Source: Lithodes maja
Lineage: Eukaryota > Arthropoda > Malacostraca > Decapoda > Lithodidae
DNA: 64,000 bases
Assembly (NCBI GenBank): GCA_037953745.1
Contig: JBAKBP010001390.1
Location: 1-64,000, forward strand
Reading direction: 5' to 3'
Each line of letters opens with the position of its first letter. The first letter of the stretch is position 1. Made by a program: the position numbers and the translations under genes. A model generated the notes under the pieces. The model was not told the origin of the DNA. It did not search any database and was given only the letters and a program-made list of their open reading frames with translations. This document shows positions 11,244 to 21,304 of the stretch, piece by piece.

Positions 11244-13811
11244 GTGTTTTATGTAAATGCTCGTAGCATACGCAATAAATTTTCAGATCTAGAGGAAACC
11301 GTGTTTACAGAACATTATGATATAATCGGCATTACAGAATCTTGGTTAAATACGGAAGACAGAGACTTTTTAGCCGAATATACGCTTCCTGGTTATACAA
11401 TGTTTGAGAAAAGTCGGATCAATAGAAATGGAGGAGGAGTTCTGTTTTTTATAAAGGAAAGTCTTAATCCCGTCTTAATGTCAAAACCTCAAATTGCGAA
11501 TATAGACATATCTTACGTACTATTAAATAATAAACGAGGAACTAAAATAACACTAGCTTTATTATACAGACCCCCATCTCAATCAGTGCAAACTGACAGT
11601 GAAATTTATGAACAAATTGCAGAAATAACTAACATACAAGATACCGTAATTCTTGGCGATTTCAACTTACCCGTGACTAAATGGGGCGATATTCTTACTT
11701 CACACTCTGGACACGACCTCTATGCTAACTTGCAAGAGAGTTCACTTTTTCAATTTGTACAATCTCCGACCCGTGGTAATAATGTGCTTGACCTTGTACT
11801 CGCAACAAAAGAAGAATTAATAGAGAATTTGAATGTTGGTGATGAATTCAGTAACAGCGACCATCGTACGATAACTTTCACTTTAAAGTTTACTAGTAAC
11901 AAATCAAATAGCAGCATTGAGAAAGTCCCTAATTTCAAGAAAGCAAATTTTCATAAACTTAAATCAAAACTTAAAGAAACTGACTGGAGCTTTCTGACTA
12001 ACAATAACAACATAAATACATCTTGGGAGTGTTTCACAACCACTTACCTTAAGGCAGTGCAAGACTGCATACCATCGAAAATACGGCGTCCAGGCCAAAA
12101 TGATAAGCCCAAATGGTGGAATAAAGATATTTCAGACTGTCTGCTTGCTAAAAAATTTGCTAATGATAGATTAAAATCCTCACAAAATGACGAAGAACGG
12201 GTGAAATTTGTAGAGCTACGACGCAAAGCCAAAAAGTTAATTAAGCAAAGTAAAAAGACCCTGGAGTTACATGTTGCGAATCAAAGTAAAACAAACCCGA
12301 AAGAATTCTATAGTTATATCAGAAAGAAAAAAGTAGTTACTTCAACTGTTGGACCGTTAGTCGATGAAAATGGAGAATACACCAAAGACGAAGTACAAAT
12401 GAGTAATGCCCTCAATACCTTCTTTGCATCAGTTTTTACAACCGAAGACCTCAGTGATATCCCTACACCATCGCCGATTCAGAATGATAATTCAGATGTT
12501 CTAAGCAATATCACCGTTACAGAGAGAGAAGTATTGAATTGTTTAGATAAACTCAAGGTAAATAAAACGCCTGGACCTGATACAATCTCACCTAGAGTTC
12601 TAAAGGAAGCTAAGGATGAGCTCTCCAAACCACTGACATTGCTATTCAATGAATCCTTGCAGTCTGGGACTATGCCTGATCAGTGGAAGCTAGCCAACGT
12701 AACACCGATATTCAAAAAAGGCAGCAAATCCCTACCCAGTAACTATCGTCCAATTAGCTTAACCTCAATTGTATGTAAAATGCTAGAAACGGTCATAAGA
12801 GACAGACTCGTAAATCACTTAGAGGCAAATAACTTACTTAAAGATACTCAACACGGCTTTCGTAAAAAACGTTCCTGTTTAACAAACCTCTTAGACTTCT
12901 TCCACGATATCTTCAACCTCTACGATGAGAGTAAAGCTGTAGATATTATATACATTGATTTTCAAAAGGCCTTTGACAAAGTTCCCCACAAACGATTACT
13001 GCTAAAACTAAAAGCGCATGGAATACAAGACGGTGTGTTGAAATGGATAGAAAATTGGCTCAGCGACAGAAAGCAAAGAGTAGTCATAATCGGTAAGGCA
13101 TCTAAATGGACCAATGTAAGTAGTGGGGTACCCCAGGGATCGGTACTAGGACCAATTCTCTTTCTAATTTACATCAACGACATAGATGAGGGTCTCACCT
13201 GTACAGTCTCGAAATTTGCTGACGATACAAAAATTGCAAATAGCGTACTCTCAAAAGAACAAGTTGACGATATGCAACACAATCTAGATAAATTGTCATG
13301 TTGGGCCCAAATTTGGCAAATGAGTTTCAATGCGGATAAATGTAAAGTACTACATATCGGATACCTAAATGAGAAAGCAAACTATTCGATGAATGGCACT
13401 CAGCTTAAGAATGTAAACAAAGAAACCGATCTGGGAGTAACAATATCGAGTAACCTAAAACCGAGTCAACAATGTTCAGAAGTTGTTAAGAAGGCAAACA
13501 AAATAATTGGCTTTATAGGCAGGTCATTTGAGCATAAATCCAAAGAAGTTATCCTAACCTTTTACAATTCCTTAGTCCGCCCTCTTCTGGAATACTGCGT
13601 TCAATCCTGGTGCCCTTATTACCAAAAAGATATAAACAAGCTAGAACGAGTTCAACGTAGAGTTACCAAAATGATACCTAGCCTAAAGAACAAACCATAC
13701 GAAGAGCGTCTTAAAAAAATTAAATCTATTTCCTTTAACCCAGCGCAGATTAAGAGGCGACTTAATTCAAGTGTTCAAAATCATCAGAGGCATCGACAAT
13801 ATGAACTGTAG
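11244..13811 (+). CDS. NLR-1 ORF2: AP-endonuclease and reverse transcriptase
   Basis: The endonuclease comes first ('FYVNARSIRNKFSDLEE', 'IIGITESWLN', 'ILGDFNLPVTKWG', 'NSDHRTITF'), then the RT: 'GPDTISPRVL', 'NYRPISLTSIVCK', 'HGFRKKRSCLTNLLD', motif A 'IIYIDFQKAFDKVPH', 'GVPQGSVLGPILFLIYIND', motif C 'SKFADDTK', and a thumb region 'LVRPLLEYCVQSWCPYY'. All catalytic residues are present. The enzyme nicks target DNA and copies its RNA in place. There is no ATG near the N-terminus: the frame is open back into ORF1 in the -1 register, so translation probably depends on frameshifting or reinitiation. A 1-base gain in an A-run near 13713 (seven A where copy C has AGAGAA) throws the last ~100 codons out of frame, so this copy is probably inactive. 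Confidence 0.92.
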   Translation: MFYVNARSIRNKFSDLEETVFTEHYDIIGITESWLNTEDRDFLAEYTLPGYTMFEKSRINRNGGGVLFFIKESLNPVLMSKPQIANIDISYVLLNNKRGTKITLALLYRPPSQSVQTDSEIYEQIAEITNIQDTVILGDFNLPVTKWGDILTSHSGHDLYANLQESSLFQFVQSPTRGNNVLDLVLATKEELIENLNVGDEFSNSDHRTITFTLKFTSNKSNSSIEKVPNFKKANFHKLKSKLKETDWSFLTNNNNINTSWECFTTTYLKAVQDCIPSKIRRPGQNDKPKWWNKDISDCLLAKKFANDRLKSSQNDEERVKFVELRRKAKKLIKQSKKTLELHVANQSKTNPKEFYSYIRKKKVVTSTVGPLVDENGEYTKDEVQMSNALNTFFASVFTTEDLSDIPTPSPIQNDNSDVLSNITVTEREVLNCLDKLKVNKTPGPDTISPRVLKEAKDELSKPLTLLFNESLQSGTMPDQWKLANVTPIFKKGSKSLPSNYRPISLTSIVCKMLETVIRDRLVNHLEANNLLKDTQHGFRKKRSCLTNLLDFFHDIFNLYDESKAVDIIYIDFQKAFDKVPHKRLLLKLKAHGIQDGVLKWIENWLSDRKQRVVIIGKASKWTNVSSGVPQGSVLGPILFLIYINDIDEGLTCTVSKFADDTKIANSVLSKEQVDDMQHNLDKLSCWAQIWQMSFNADKCKVLHIGYLNEKANYSMNGTQLKNVNKETDLGVTISSNLKPSQQCSEVVKKANKIIGFIGRSFEHKSKEVILTFYNSLVRPLLEYCVQSWCPYYQKDINKLERVQRRVTKMIPSLKNKPYEERLKKIKSISFNPAQIKRRLNSSVQNHQRHRQYEL

Positions 13812-14043
13812 TAAGTACTTCACTATCGACCAATCTAATTACACGCGGGGAAACGGTTGCAAAATTATTGGTAAATCTTTTAACTCACACGAATCTAAGA
13901 ATTTCTTCTTCAATCGAGTTGTCAACTTGTGGAATGGGCTTCCCCGAGACGTTATAGACTGCAGCACCGTTGATTCATTTAAACTCCGCTTAGACAAATA
14001 TCTCGCATCAAACCCGCGACTGACTGCGTTTGTAAATGAATAA
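13714..14043 (+). pseudogene. NLR-1 ORF2 C-terminus, out of frame in copy B
   Basis: Downstream of the A-run frameshift the expected C-terminus continues in another frame: 'DNMNCSKYFTIDQSNYTRGN', 'GCKIIGKSF', 'FFFNRVVNLWNGLPRDVIDC' and the terminal 'LASNPRLTAFVNE'. The same end is in frame in copy C. This conserved basic, Trp-containing tail is usual for CR1-group ORF2 proteins. Confidence 0.88.
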
Positions 14044-14269
14044 CTTTATTGTATACCCCCCTCAGTTACTAACCCATCTGTCCCCTACTAACTTCCTAAT
14101 CCTGCCACGGACATTAGTTCTAGGGCAGTAGTTCCCTTTCCAATGTTCCCTTACCCACTCTAAACCACTGTTTGGACACTTGATTCTCAGTGTTTTGGAG
14201 GACAAGCAGCCTAGAAGGGTCACTAGACCTGTTGTTGCTTGATTTCCTTTGTACTCCTTTGTACCCTTT

Positions 14270-14446
14270 GTACGCCACTCAGTTACGCAGCACTAATATT
14301 GGAATCCCTTGCATCTCTCGCCCACCTCACTCATGCTCTCTCTCTCTCGCTCTCTCTCTCTCTCAGACGTACGCCACTCAGTTACTCAGCACTAATATTG
14401 GAATCACTTGCATCTCTCTCCCACCTCACTCATGCTCTCTCTCTCC

Positions 14447-14503
<57 letters not shown>

Positions 14504-14661
14504 ACGTACGCCACTCAGTTACTCAGCACTAATATTGGAATCCCTTGCATCTCTCTCCCACCTCACTCATGCTCTCTCTCTCTCTCTCTCTCAGACGTAC
14601 GCCACTCAGTTACTCAGCACTAATATTGGAATCCCTTGCATCTCTCTCCCACCTCACTCAT

Positions 14662-14717
<56 letters not shown>

Positions 14718-14945
14718 ACGTACGCCACTCAGTTACTCAGCACTAATATTGGAATCCCTTGCATCTCTCTCCCACCTCACTCATGCTCTCTCTCTCTCTC
14801 TCTCTCAGACGTACGCCACTCAGTTACTCAGCACTAATATTGGAATCCCTTGCATCTCTCTCCCACCTCACTCATGCTCTGATAATATCTCTATCTCTCT
14901 CTCTCTCTCTCACTCTCTCTCTCTCTCCCTCTCTCTCTCTCTCTC

Positions 14946-15004
<59 letters not shown>

Positions 15005-15088
15005 ACGTACGCCACTCAGTTACTCAGCACTAATATTGGAATCTCTTGCATCTCTCTCCCACCTCACTCATGCTCTGATAATTTCCTC
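14270..15088. repeat. CT-rich minisatellite, right array
   Basis: Seven units of the same (CT)n + 70-bp repeat as 7529-8629. It begins in mid-unit ('TACGCCACTC') directly after the NLR-1 3' tail, while the left array ends at 'CAGACG'. The two halves therefore meet as a single array if copy B is removed. Confidence 0.95.
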
Positions 15089-15165
15089 AGGTCAGGTGAA
15101 GGTATTGAGGGATAAGCCTTTACAACGGCACCTCGTAGCTATTGTCTACTTTACCTATTTTCTTA

Positions 15166-16440
15166 AGTGTAGAGAGTGGGAGAAGGGGTGTTGGAGAGAG
15201 AGGAAGTTGTTGGAGTGGCTTTGTTATGTGTGTTATTAGTCTGTATAGTGTAGAGAGAGGGGAGAAGGGGGTGTTGGAGAGAGATGAAGCTGTTGGAGTG
15301 GCTTTGTTATGTGTGTTATTAGTCTGTATAGTGTAGAGGAGGGGAGAAGGGGTGTTGGAGAAAGAGAAAACTGTTGGAGTGGCTTTGTTATGTCGTTTTA
15401 TTAGTCAGTAATAGTGTAGAGAGAGGGGAGAAGGGGTGTTGGAGAGAGATGAAGCTGTTGGAGTGGCTTTGTTATGTGTGTTATTAGTCTGTATAGTGTA
15501 GAGAGGGGAGAAGGGGTGTTGGAGAGAGAGAGGAAGCTGTTGGAGTGGCTTTGTTATGTGTTTTATTAGTCAGTATAGTGTAGAGAGAGGGGAGAAGGGG
15601 TGTTGGAGAGAGATGAAGCTGTTGGAGTGGCTTTGTTATGTGTGTTATTAGTCTGTATAGTGTAGAGAGGGGAGAAGGGGTGTTGGAGAGAGAGAGGAAG
15701 CTGTTGGAGTGGCTTTGTTATGTGTTTTATTAGTCAGTATAGTGTAGAGAGAGGGGAGAAGGGGTGTTGGAGAGAGATGAAGCTGTTGGAGTGGCTTTGT
15801 TATGTGTGTTATTAGTCTGTATAGTGTAGAGAGGGGAGAAGGGGTGTTGGAGAAAGAGAAAACTGTTGGAGTGGCTTTGTTATGTGTTTTATTAGTCAGT
15901 ATCAGTGTAGAGAGAGGGGAGAAGGGGTGTTGGAGAGAGAGAAAGCTGTTGGAGTGGCTTTGTTATGCGTTTTGATTAGTCTGTATAGTGTAGAGAGAGG
16001 GGAGAAGGGGTATTGGAGAGAGAGAGAGGAAGCTGTTGGAGTGGCTTTGTTATGAGTGTTATTAGTCTGTATAGTGTAGTGAGAGAGGAGAAGGGGTGCT
16101 GGAGAGAGAGGAAGCTGTTGGAATGTATTTGTTATGCGTGTTATTAGTCTGTATAGTGTAGAGAGAGGGGAGAAGGGGTGTTGGAGACAGATGAAGCTGT
16201 TGGAGTGTATTTGTTTTTGCGTGTTATTTGTCTGTATAGTGTAGAGAGAGGGGAGAAGGGGTGCTGGAGAGAGAGGAAGCTGTTGGAGTGTATTTGTTAT
16301 GTGTGTTATTAGTCTGTATAGTGTAGTGAGAGGGGAGAAGGGGTGCTGGAGAGAGAGGAAGCTGTTGGAGTGTATTTGTTATGTGTGTTATTAGTCTGTA
16401 TAGTGTAGAGAGAGGGGAGAAGGGGTAGAGAGAGGGAGCT
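15166..16440. repeat. ~80-bp minisatellite, about 16 units
   Basis: Imperfect tandem units of roughly 77-85 bp built on 'GGGGAGAAGGGGTGTTGGAG' and 'TTATTAGTCTGTATAGTGTA'. Neighbouring units alternate between two subtypes ('GATGAAGCTGTTGG' and 'GAGGAAGCTGTTGG' or 'GAGAAAACTGTTGG'), which suggests that a dimer was amplified. No coding frame of interest. Confidence 0.93.
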
Positions 16441-16445
16441 GTTGG

Positions 16446-16520
16446 AGTGCTTGCAGCGTGTGAGGGGGGATTTACGATTGCTTTGGAACATAATGTTTCA
16501 CCTTGATGGCAACCAGAGAT
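16446..16520 (+). repeat. R1 dispersed repeat, fragment
   Basis: 'CTTGCAGCG...GATTGC...GATGGCAACCAGAGAT' also occurs at about 50152-50222 (+) and 44404-44490 (-), next to CT/GA-rich DNA in each case. Probably an old SINE-like or MITE repeat. Confidence 0.65.
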
Positions 16521-16584
16521 CTAGCTATATATGATTATACGATTTTGTGCAGTTTAAGAAGGATCTGTCGTAGTAAAATGGGTT

Positions 16585-17010
16585 GTTGTTGTTGATGTTG
16601 TTGTTCCCCAGGCTGCCTGGCCGAACAGCCCCATGGTCCCGAGCAAGGCCAAGGCCATAGAGCGCCCCCACAAAACCCTCCCTGCTTACCACTAACAAAA
16701 CCCAGGTGACCGAAGCCACTCTAAGGCAGGGAGCTGAGGAGGGCACGGAAACGCCCGGGAAACCAAAGCCCCACCCAAGGCCCTGTGCCCCTCAGCAATT
16801 ATGAAGGGAAAGTTGAGGGGCAAGGGAAAAAATGTGACGCTTTGGCTCCCAATCTGCCAACTTTTAGATTGGCAGTAGGGAGGTCGATCCATGGAAAAGA
16901 CGCCGTCACTTGAGATCTTGAAGATATATAAGTAAAAGGAACAGTCAGAGTAAGCTATGGGTATGGCAGAGATCGCTCAGCTCTCACTCTGATAGACCAG
17001 CCCATCACCA
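16585..17010 (-). mobile_element. S1 SINE, complete, with 12-bp target duplication
   Basis: A 426-bp element in minus orientation whose 3' end is an (AAC)n tail, seen here as (GTT)n. It is flanked by a perfect direct repeat GTAAAATGGGTT (16573-16584 and 17011-17022). The plus-strand copy at 29066-29482 has the same two ends, and a 3' fragment lies at 62310-62398. The body is GC-rich ('GGGGCTGTTCGGCCAGGCAG' next to the tail). I see no obvious tRNA boxes, so the head is of unknown origin. The target duplication and simple tail show LINE-assisted retrotransposition. Confidence 0.88.
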
Positions 17011-17235
17011 GTAAAATGGGTTAAGTGAGATAGTTGGTAGATCGACGCGAGACGTTATGCAATACAAACATGGAACAACATTTCTCGGATATGTGATCTT
17101 GGCCCCATTCATTGTTTTTCCCTCTCGTTAAAACATTACTTTATCCATAAAGCAGTTGGGTCTAAGTACATGATTAGATTAATATCCAGAATTTGAAAAT
17201 GGATATTTATCGTGATCGTGTACTTTTAACTGTGT

Positions 17236-17360
17236 TGGTGGTGTAATTGGTTAGATGTTTATGTTCTGGGTGTGGTGTTCTGAGTTCGAATCCCGGGAGG
17301 ATTATATGCTTTCATTAGTTTATTCTAGTGCATTGGGGTTTGTAATAAAGTATTAATATA
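17236..17360 (+). mobile_element. S2 tRNA-derived SINE
   Basis: Shows a pol III A box (about 17239-17257, 'TGGTGTAATTGGTTAGATG') and B box (17282-17293, 'GAGTTCGAATCC') at tRNA spacing. The following 'ATATGCTTTCATTAGTTTAT' and 'CATTGGGGTTTGTAAT' recur in the copy at 60500-60617. The two arms do not pair as a functional tRNA, so this is a SINE head and not a tRNA gene. Confidence 0.8.
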
Positions 17361-17960
17361 AGGGGTACTTCACACAGTCAGGAATGCGAGCTAGAATCCC
17401 TAGGAGCAGCTGAAAATTCGGATTTCTGGGCCTATTCGCTGTGAAAATCGATGACTCCTAGTGACTCTAGCGATATCCTAGTGATTCCTGTTAACTCCAA
17501 ACCAGTCCCGGCCGATTGGCCCTGTCCGACAAAATGTTCACCGTGTTTAAGGTTCTCGCCGCGAATCGGACCATTCCCAGTGATTCCCAGTGATTCCCCA
17601 ATGACTCCCAGTGAGTCCTGGTGATTCTGGTGAGAACTGAAACTGAAACCGAAACCTGTCCGCGAATCAGATACGAATCACCGAGAATCACCAGGACTCA
17701 CTGGGAGTCACTGGGAATCACTGGGAGTCGCTGGGAATGGTCCGATTCGTGGCGAGAGCTTTAAACACGGTGAACATTTTGTCGGACAGGGCCAATCGCC
17801 CGTGAGTGGTTTGGAGTCACTGTGAGTCTAATAGGAATCACTAGGATATCGCTAGAGTCACTAGGAGTCATCGATTTTTCACCGAGAATAGGCCCAGGAA
17901 TCCGAATTTTCAGCTACTCCTAGTGATTCTAGCTCGTATTCCTGACTGTGAAGTACCCTT
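17361..17960. repeat. 600-bp near-perfect palindrome (P1 left arm)
   Basis: The first ~300 bases are the reverse complement of the next ~300, centred near 17660. Examples are 'CTAGTGACTCTAGCGATATC' against its inverse near 17852, and 'GGCCCTGTCCGACAAAATG' against 'CATTTTGTCGGACAGGGCC'. It is studded with 'ATTCCCAGTG' motifs. The matching arm in P1 copy 2 is 24064-24654. A transcript would form one very long hairpin. Confidence 0.92.
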
Positions 17961-18173
17961 TAATAAATATATTATTCATATAAACATGTAATACTTCTCA
18001 CGTGAAAGTATAATATACAGTATACGGGTAGTGAACTTTTCTTGGTCAAACATTATAAATAGGCCTAGTATTAACCTGTGTAAGTACAATTTCCCAAAAG
18101 ACATTGTATTCACCCAGTGATTGTGTGTAGAGAAGGAAATTACGGTAGTTGAGGTAATTAAATAATGTGAACC

Positions 18174-18905
18174 ATGCATTATTGTGTTACATCCACCAAC
18201 CGACTTTACTCCTAAACTCAATTAATGAAATCAACAAATACATGTGGCAATCCAGGGATTCGAACCTAGGATGCTCACACCGAAATTCAGTGCATTTATC
18301 CATTGCGCTAGGTAGACAGTTAAAGAATGGTGGACAATCCTACGATTTATTATGAAGTTTCGAATCCTGCATATCAATCTAAGCATGTACATATTTTCCA
18401 ACTGCGCTATCATAGGCTATGTACAGATGAAAGGAAGAAGTAATTAATGGGGGCCTTGACCCTACGGAAGACCTCTCTATAAACTACCCCTGAACCTGAA
18501 TGAATTATTGTGTTTCATCCACCAACCGACTTTACTCCTAAACGCAATTAATGAAATCAACAAATACATGTGGCAGTCCAGGGATTCGAACCTAGGATGC
18601 TCACACCGAAATTCAGTGCATTTATCCATTACGCTACAAAGACAGTTAAAGAATGGTGGACAAGCCTACGATTTATTATGCAGTTTCGAATCCTGCGTAT
18701 CAATCTAAGCATGTACACACTTTTCAACTGCGCTATCATAGGCTATATATAGATGAAAGGAAGGAGTAATCAATGGGGCCTTAACCCTAAGGAAGACCTC
18801 TCTATAAACTACCCCTGAACCTGAATGAATTATTGTTACATCCACCAACCGACTTTACTCCTAAACTCAATTAATGAAATCAACAAATACATGTGACAGT
18901 CCAGT
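18174..18905 (-). mobile_element. Tandem tRNA-like SINE array inside P1 copy 1
   Basis: Two full units and a third partial unit of about 330 bp in direct tandem. On the minus strand each has an A-box-like 'TAGCGCAATGGATAAATGC' and a B box 'AGGTTCGAATCCCTGG', i.e. a tRNA-derived head (Arg-like appearance). P1 copy 2 lacks the array at this point (24846-24866 is continuous) but has a similar array elsewhere (25893-26292). Confidence 0.75.
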
Positions 18906-19137
18906 GGTCAATGTTACAATACCCTACTTGTAGTCTACAAGTTCTGCAACTCCCCTTACCTAACATAACGAGAGTGGTGGATACGTGTTTGTATGTGTTT
19001 TGAAATGTCAAGTTCGTTTGGTGGTGGACAGTGGAGTTTGGATTACTACTTTGAGGGGCATTGTAGTCGCCGGGGTAAACTGTGAGCCAGCGTAATCATG
19101 GCTTGGTTGTTTAGGGGCCGTTGTAGTCGCCGTTTAA

Positions 19138-19616
19138 CACCTAATGAGCGGCCTAGGCGGTAATTTATATGTACCACCCAGCGGGGTGTTTTTACCCTAA
19201 ATAGGGTTGTTTACGTGATCATTTTCATGCCTAAATAAGACCCAGAGCGTAAAACAATTATCTATCCCTGAAAGGGCATAAACAGAGCTTTCCAATGACA
19301 CCCCAACCATCCTTGTACGACCGATAGTTTTCTTGCAACGATCGCGCAACACGAGTGCAAAAACCATGTAATTAGGTACTTTCCCTACATAATTCCCTGT
19401 GTAGCGAGTGTGAGGGGGGAAGAATGGGTGGTTTTCACTTCAGTTGGCCCACCGCGGTGGTGTGCGATGGTCATAGCCTTACTACGCTCCTCACACCGCT
19501 CAGCTCTCTCTCTCTGCAACATTACATGCTGAAAATGGCACACGACATAAGTTGTGAACCGCCACATAGTCCAAATTTCTTTCACACGACATAAGTTGCG
19601 CACCGCCAATAAAGGG
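19138..19616. mobile_element. T3 TTAA-flanked MITE, copy 1 (479 bp)
   Basis: TTAA at 19134-19137 and 19617-19620. Imperfect terminal inverted repeats (TIRs) CACCTAATGAGCGG and CCCTTTATTGGCGG. The equivalent site in P1 copy 2 reads 'GTCGCCGATTAATAATCTAG' with a single TTAA and no element (about 25812-25832), a natural empty site. Two further copies are 480 bp each (20763-21242, 26948-27427). No ORF of note; a GAGA-rich stretch lies near one end. Confidence 0.9.
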
Positions 19617-20352
19617 TTAATAATCTAGAAGTTCTGCAACTCCCCTGACCTAACCTAAGCCAACTAACACAACCTATAAGTGTTACCTATAATAGGTAAT
19701 CGTACGAAATATTACAGAACTCGGTAACAAATGAAAAGAAGAAGGTGGGAAGGATAAACTATCCACTATTTAGACAATAGTTTAAATATATTTGTTTCGT
19801 AAAGTATAGTAAGCATTGATATCATGACCTTACGGTACATAATAATACAGACTTATCGTATTATATTAATGTCTGTAATGATGTATGAATACAGTCATTG
19901 TACTTAATGATGACATTAGAGGACTGTAGTTATAGCGTACAAGAGACATACTTGAGGACAAATTAGTTTCAATGATAGGGTCAAACACACAATGGGGGCC
20001 ATGCCTGGTATACTCGCATCTCATTCCTAACAAATCCCAGTGATGCTCGGTGACTCCCAGTGACTCCTGTCTAATTCCCACTGATTCCTATATTACTCCT
20101 ATCGACTCGTATATTACAGTAATCCGAAATTTTCACATTTTCAATAACTCCCACTTCATTCCTGATTTTATCCACGTAATTCCTGGTGATTCCCAGTGAC
20201 TTCCAGTGATTCGCAGGTACACTCCCACTGGTTCCTACGGTGTTGTGAGTCCATGGGGAATTGCAGACATTCGCGGTGTATTCCCAGGAATCACCAGGAA
20301 TCATTACTCCTAGTGATTCTAGCTCGCATTCCTGACTGTGTGAAGTACCCCT

Positions 20353-20758
20353 TACTCTTTACAAATCCTTCGTCAATCCTGGTGCCCTTACTACCAAAAA
20401 GATATAGACAAGCTTGAGCGAGTTTAACGTAGAGTCACCAAAATTATACCTTGCCTAAAGAACAAATCATACGAGGAGCGTCTTAGAGAATTAAATATAT
20501 TTTCTTTAACCCAGCGCTGATTAAGAGGCGACTTGAATCAAGTGTTCAAAATCATCAATGGCATTGACATGTTGATGAATTGTAATTGTAATAAATATTT
20601 CACTATCGACCAATCAAATTACACGCGGGGGAACGGTTGCAAAATTATTGGTATATCTTTGCACTTACACAAGTCTAAAACTGTCTTCTTTAATCGAGTT
20701 GCTAGCTTGTGGAATGCGCTTCCCCGAGATGTCATAGCCTGCAGCACCATTGATTTTT
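20353..20758 (+). pseudogene. NLR-1 copy D, first segment
   Basis: Corresponds to copy B from about 13565 on. Translates in pieces to 'SWCPYYQKDIDKLERV' and then 'DQSNYTRGNGCKIIG' and 'FFNRVASLWNALPRDVIAC'. It is more diverged than copies A-C, with a stop and indels. Its left edge abuts the P1 right end, and its right edge is the TTAA of a T3 insertion. Confidence 0.88.
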
Positions 20759-20762
20759 TTAA

Positions 20763-21242
20763 CCCCTAAATGTCGGCGCGCAACATAAGTCGAGTATAAT
20801 AAATCTGGACTATCTGGCGGCACGCGACATAGGTCGTGTGGCAATTTCAGCACGTAATGTTGCTGAGAGAGAGAGACAAGTGGTGGCAAGAGAGTAGCGA
20901 GCGTATGACTGCTCCAGACCACCGCGGCGAACCTACTGACATGAATCCCACCTCCTCCCTCCCTCTCTCACTCGCTACATACTGAATTGTATGGGGAAAG
21001 TACCGAATTACATGCTTTTTGCACTCGTGTTGCGCGGTTGTTGCAAGAAAACTAGCCATCATAAAAGGATCGTTATGGTGTCATTGGAAAGCTCTGTTTA
21101 TGCCCTTTCAGGGATAGATACTTGTTTTACACTCTGGGTCTTATTTAGGCATGAAAATGATCACGTAAACAGCCCTATTTTGGCTAAAAACACCCCGCTG
21201 GGCGGTACATATAAATAAACCGCCTAGCCCGCCAATAAGGTG
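20763..21242. mobile_element. T3 TTAA-flanked MITE, copy 2 (480 bp)
   Basis: TTAA at 20759-20762 and 21243-21246, inside NLR-1 copy D, where intact copies read 'GATTCATTTAAACTCCGC'. Removing the element plus one TTAA rejoins the LINE. Orientation is opposite to copies 1 and 3. Termini 'CCCCTAAATGTCGGCGCGC' and the inverse of 'CACCTTATTGGCGGGC'. Confidence 0.92.
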
Positions 21243-21304
21243 TTAAACTTCGCCTAGACAAACACATTGCCTTAAATCCATGACTGACTGCATTTGTAAA
21301 TTTA

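Larger units (their letters stand above)
8630..14269 (+). mobile_element. NLR-1 copy B, near-complete CR1-like retrotransposon
   Basis: About 5.6 kb with 5'UTR (8630-10185), ORF1 (10186-11178), ORF2 (frame open to 13811, then shifted) and 3'UTR (14044-14269) ending in repeats of 'CCTTTGTAC'. Copy C (33373-39857) matches along the whole length once its insertions are removed; its match begins at about 8691, so the first 60 bp (GC-rich) are either extra 5' sequence of copy B or flanking DNA. The element sits inside the CT minisatellite, which continues on both sides. An esterase-bearing ORF1 plus an EN/RT ORF2 and short tandem 3' repeats are the known layout of CR1-group elements. Confidence 0.92.
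17361..20352. mobile_element. P1 element copy 1, 3-kb composite inverted-repeat transposon
   Basis: Starts 'AGGGGTACTTCACACAGTCA' and ends with the inverted form '...GTGTGAAGTACCCCT'. A second copy lies at 24064-26943 with the same ends and interior. Internal parts: a 600-bp palindrome (17361-17960), a unique stretch, an S2-like SINE array (18174-18905), a 'GTAGTCGCCGG' block, a T3 insertion (19138-19616), and a terminal arm rich in 'CCCAGTGACTCC' repeats. There is no transposase ORF. Flanking bases at GGGG...CCCC are TAA and TTA (TTA/TTA for copy 2), suggesting a 3-bp TWA duplication of PIF/Harbinger type; this is weak for copy 1. Confidence 0.72.

Noticed and set aside
17236..17300. True tRNA genes at the A/B-box sequences (also 27701, 46856, 60511)
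   Set aside because: Acceptor and anticodon arms do not pair properly and each head is followed by the same SINE body. Pol III boxes alone do not make a tRNA gene.
19660..19690. CCTAACCTAA-type sequence as arthropod telomeric repeat (TTAGG)n
   Set aside because: Only one or two units inside a P1 element; not a telomeric array.
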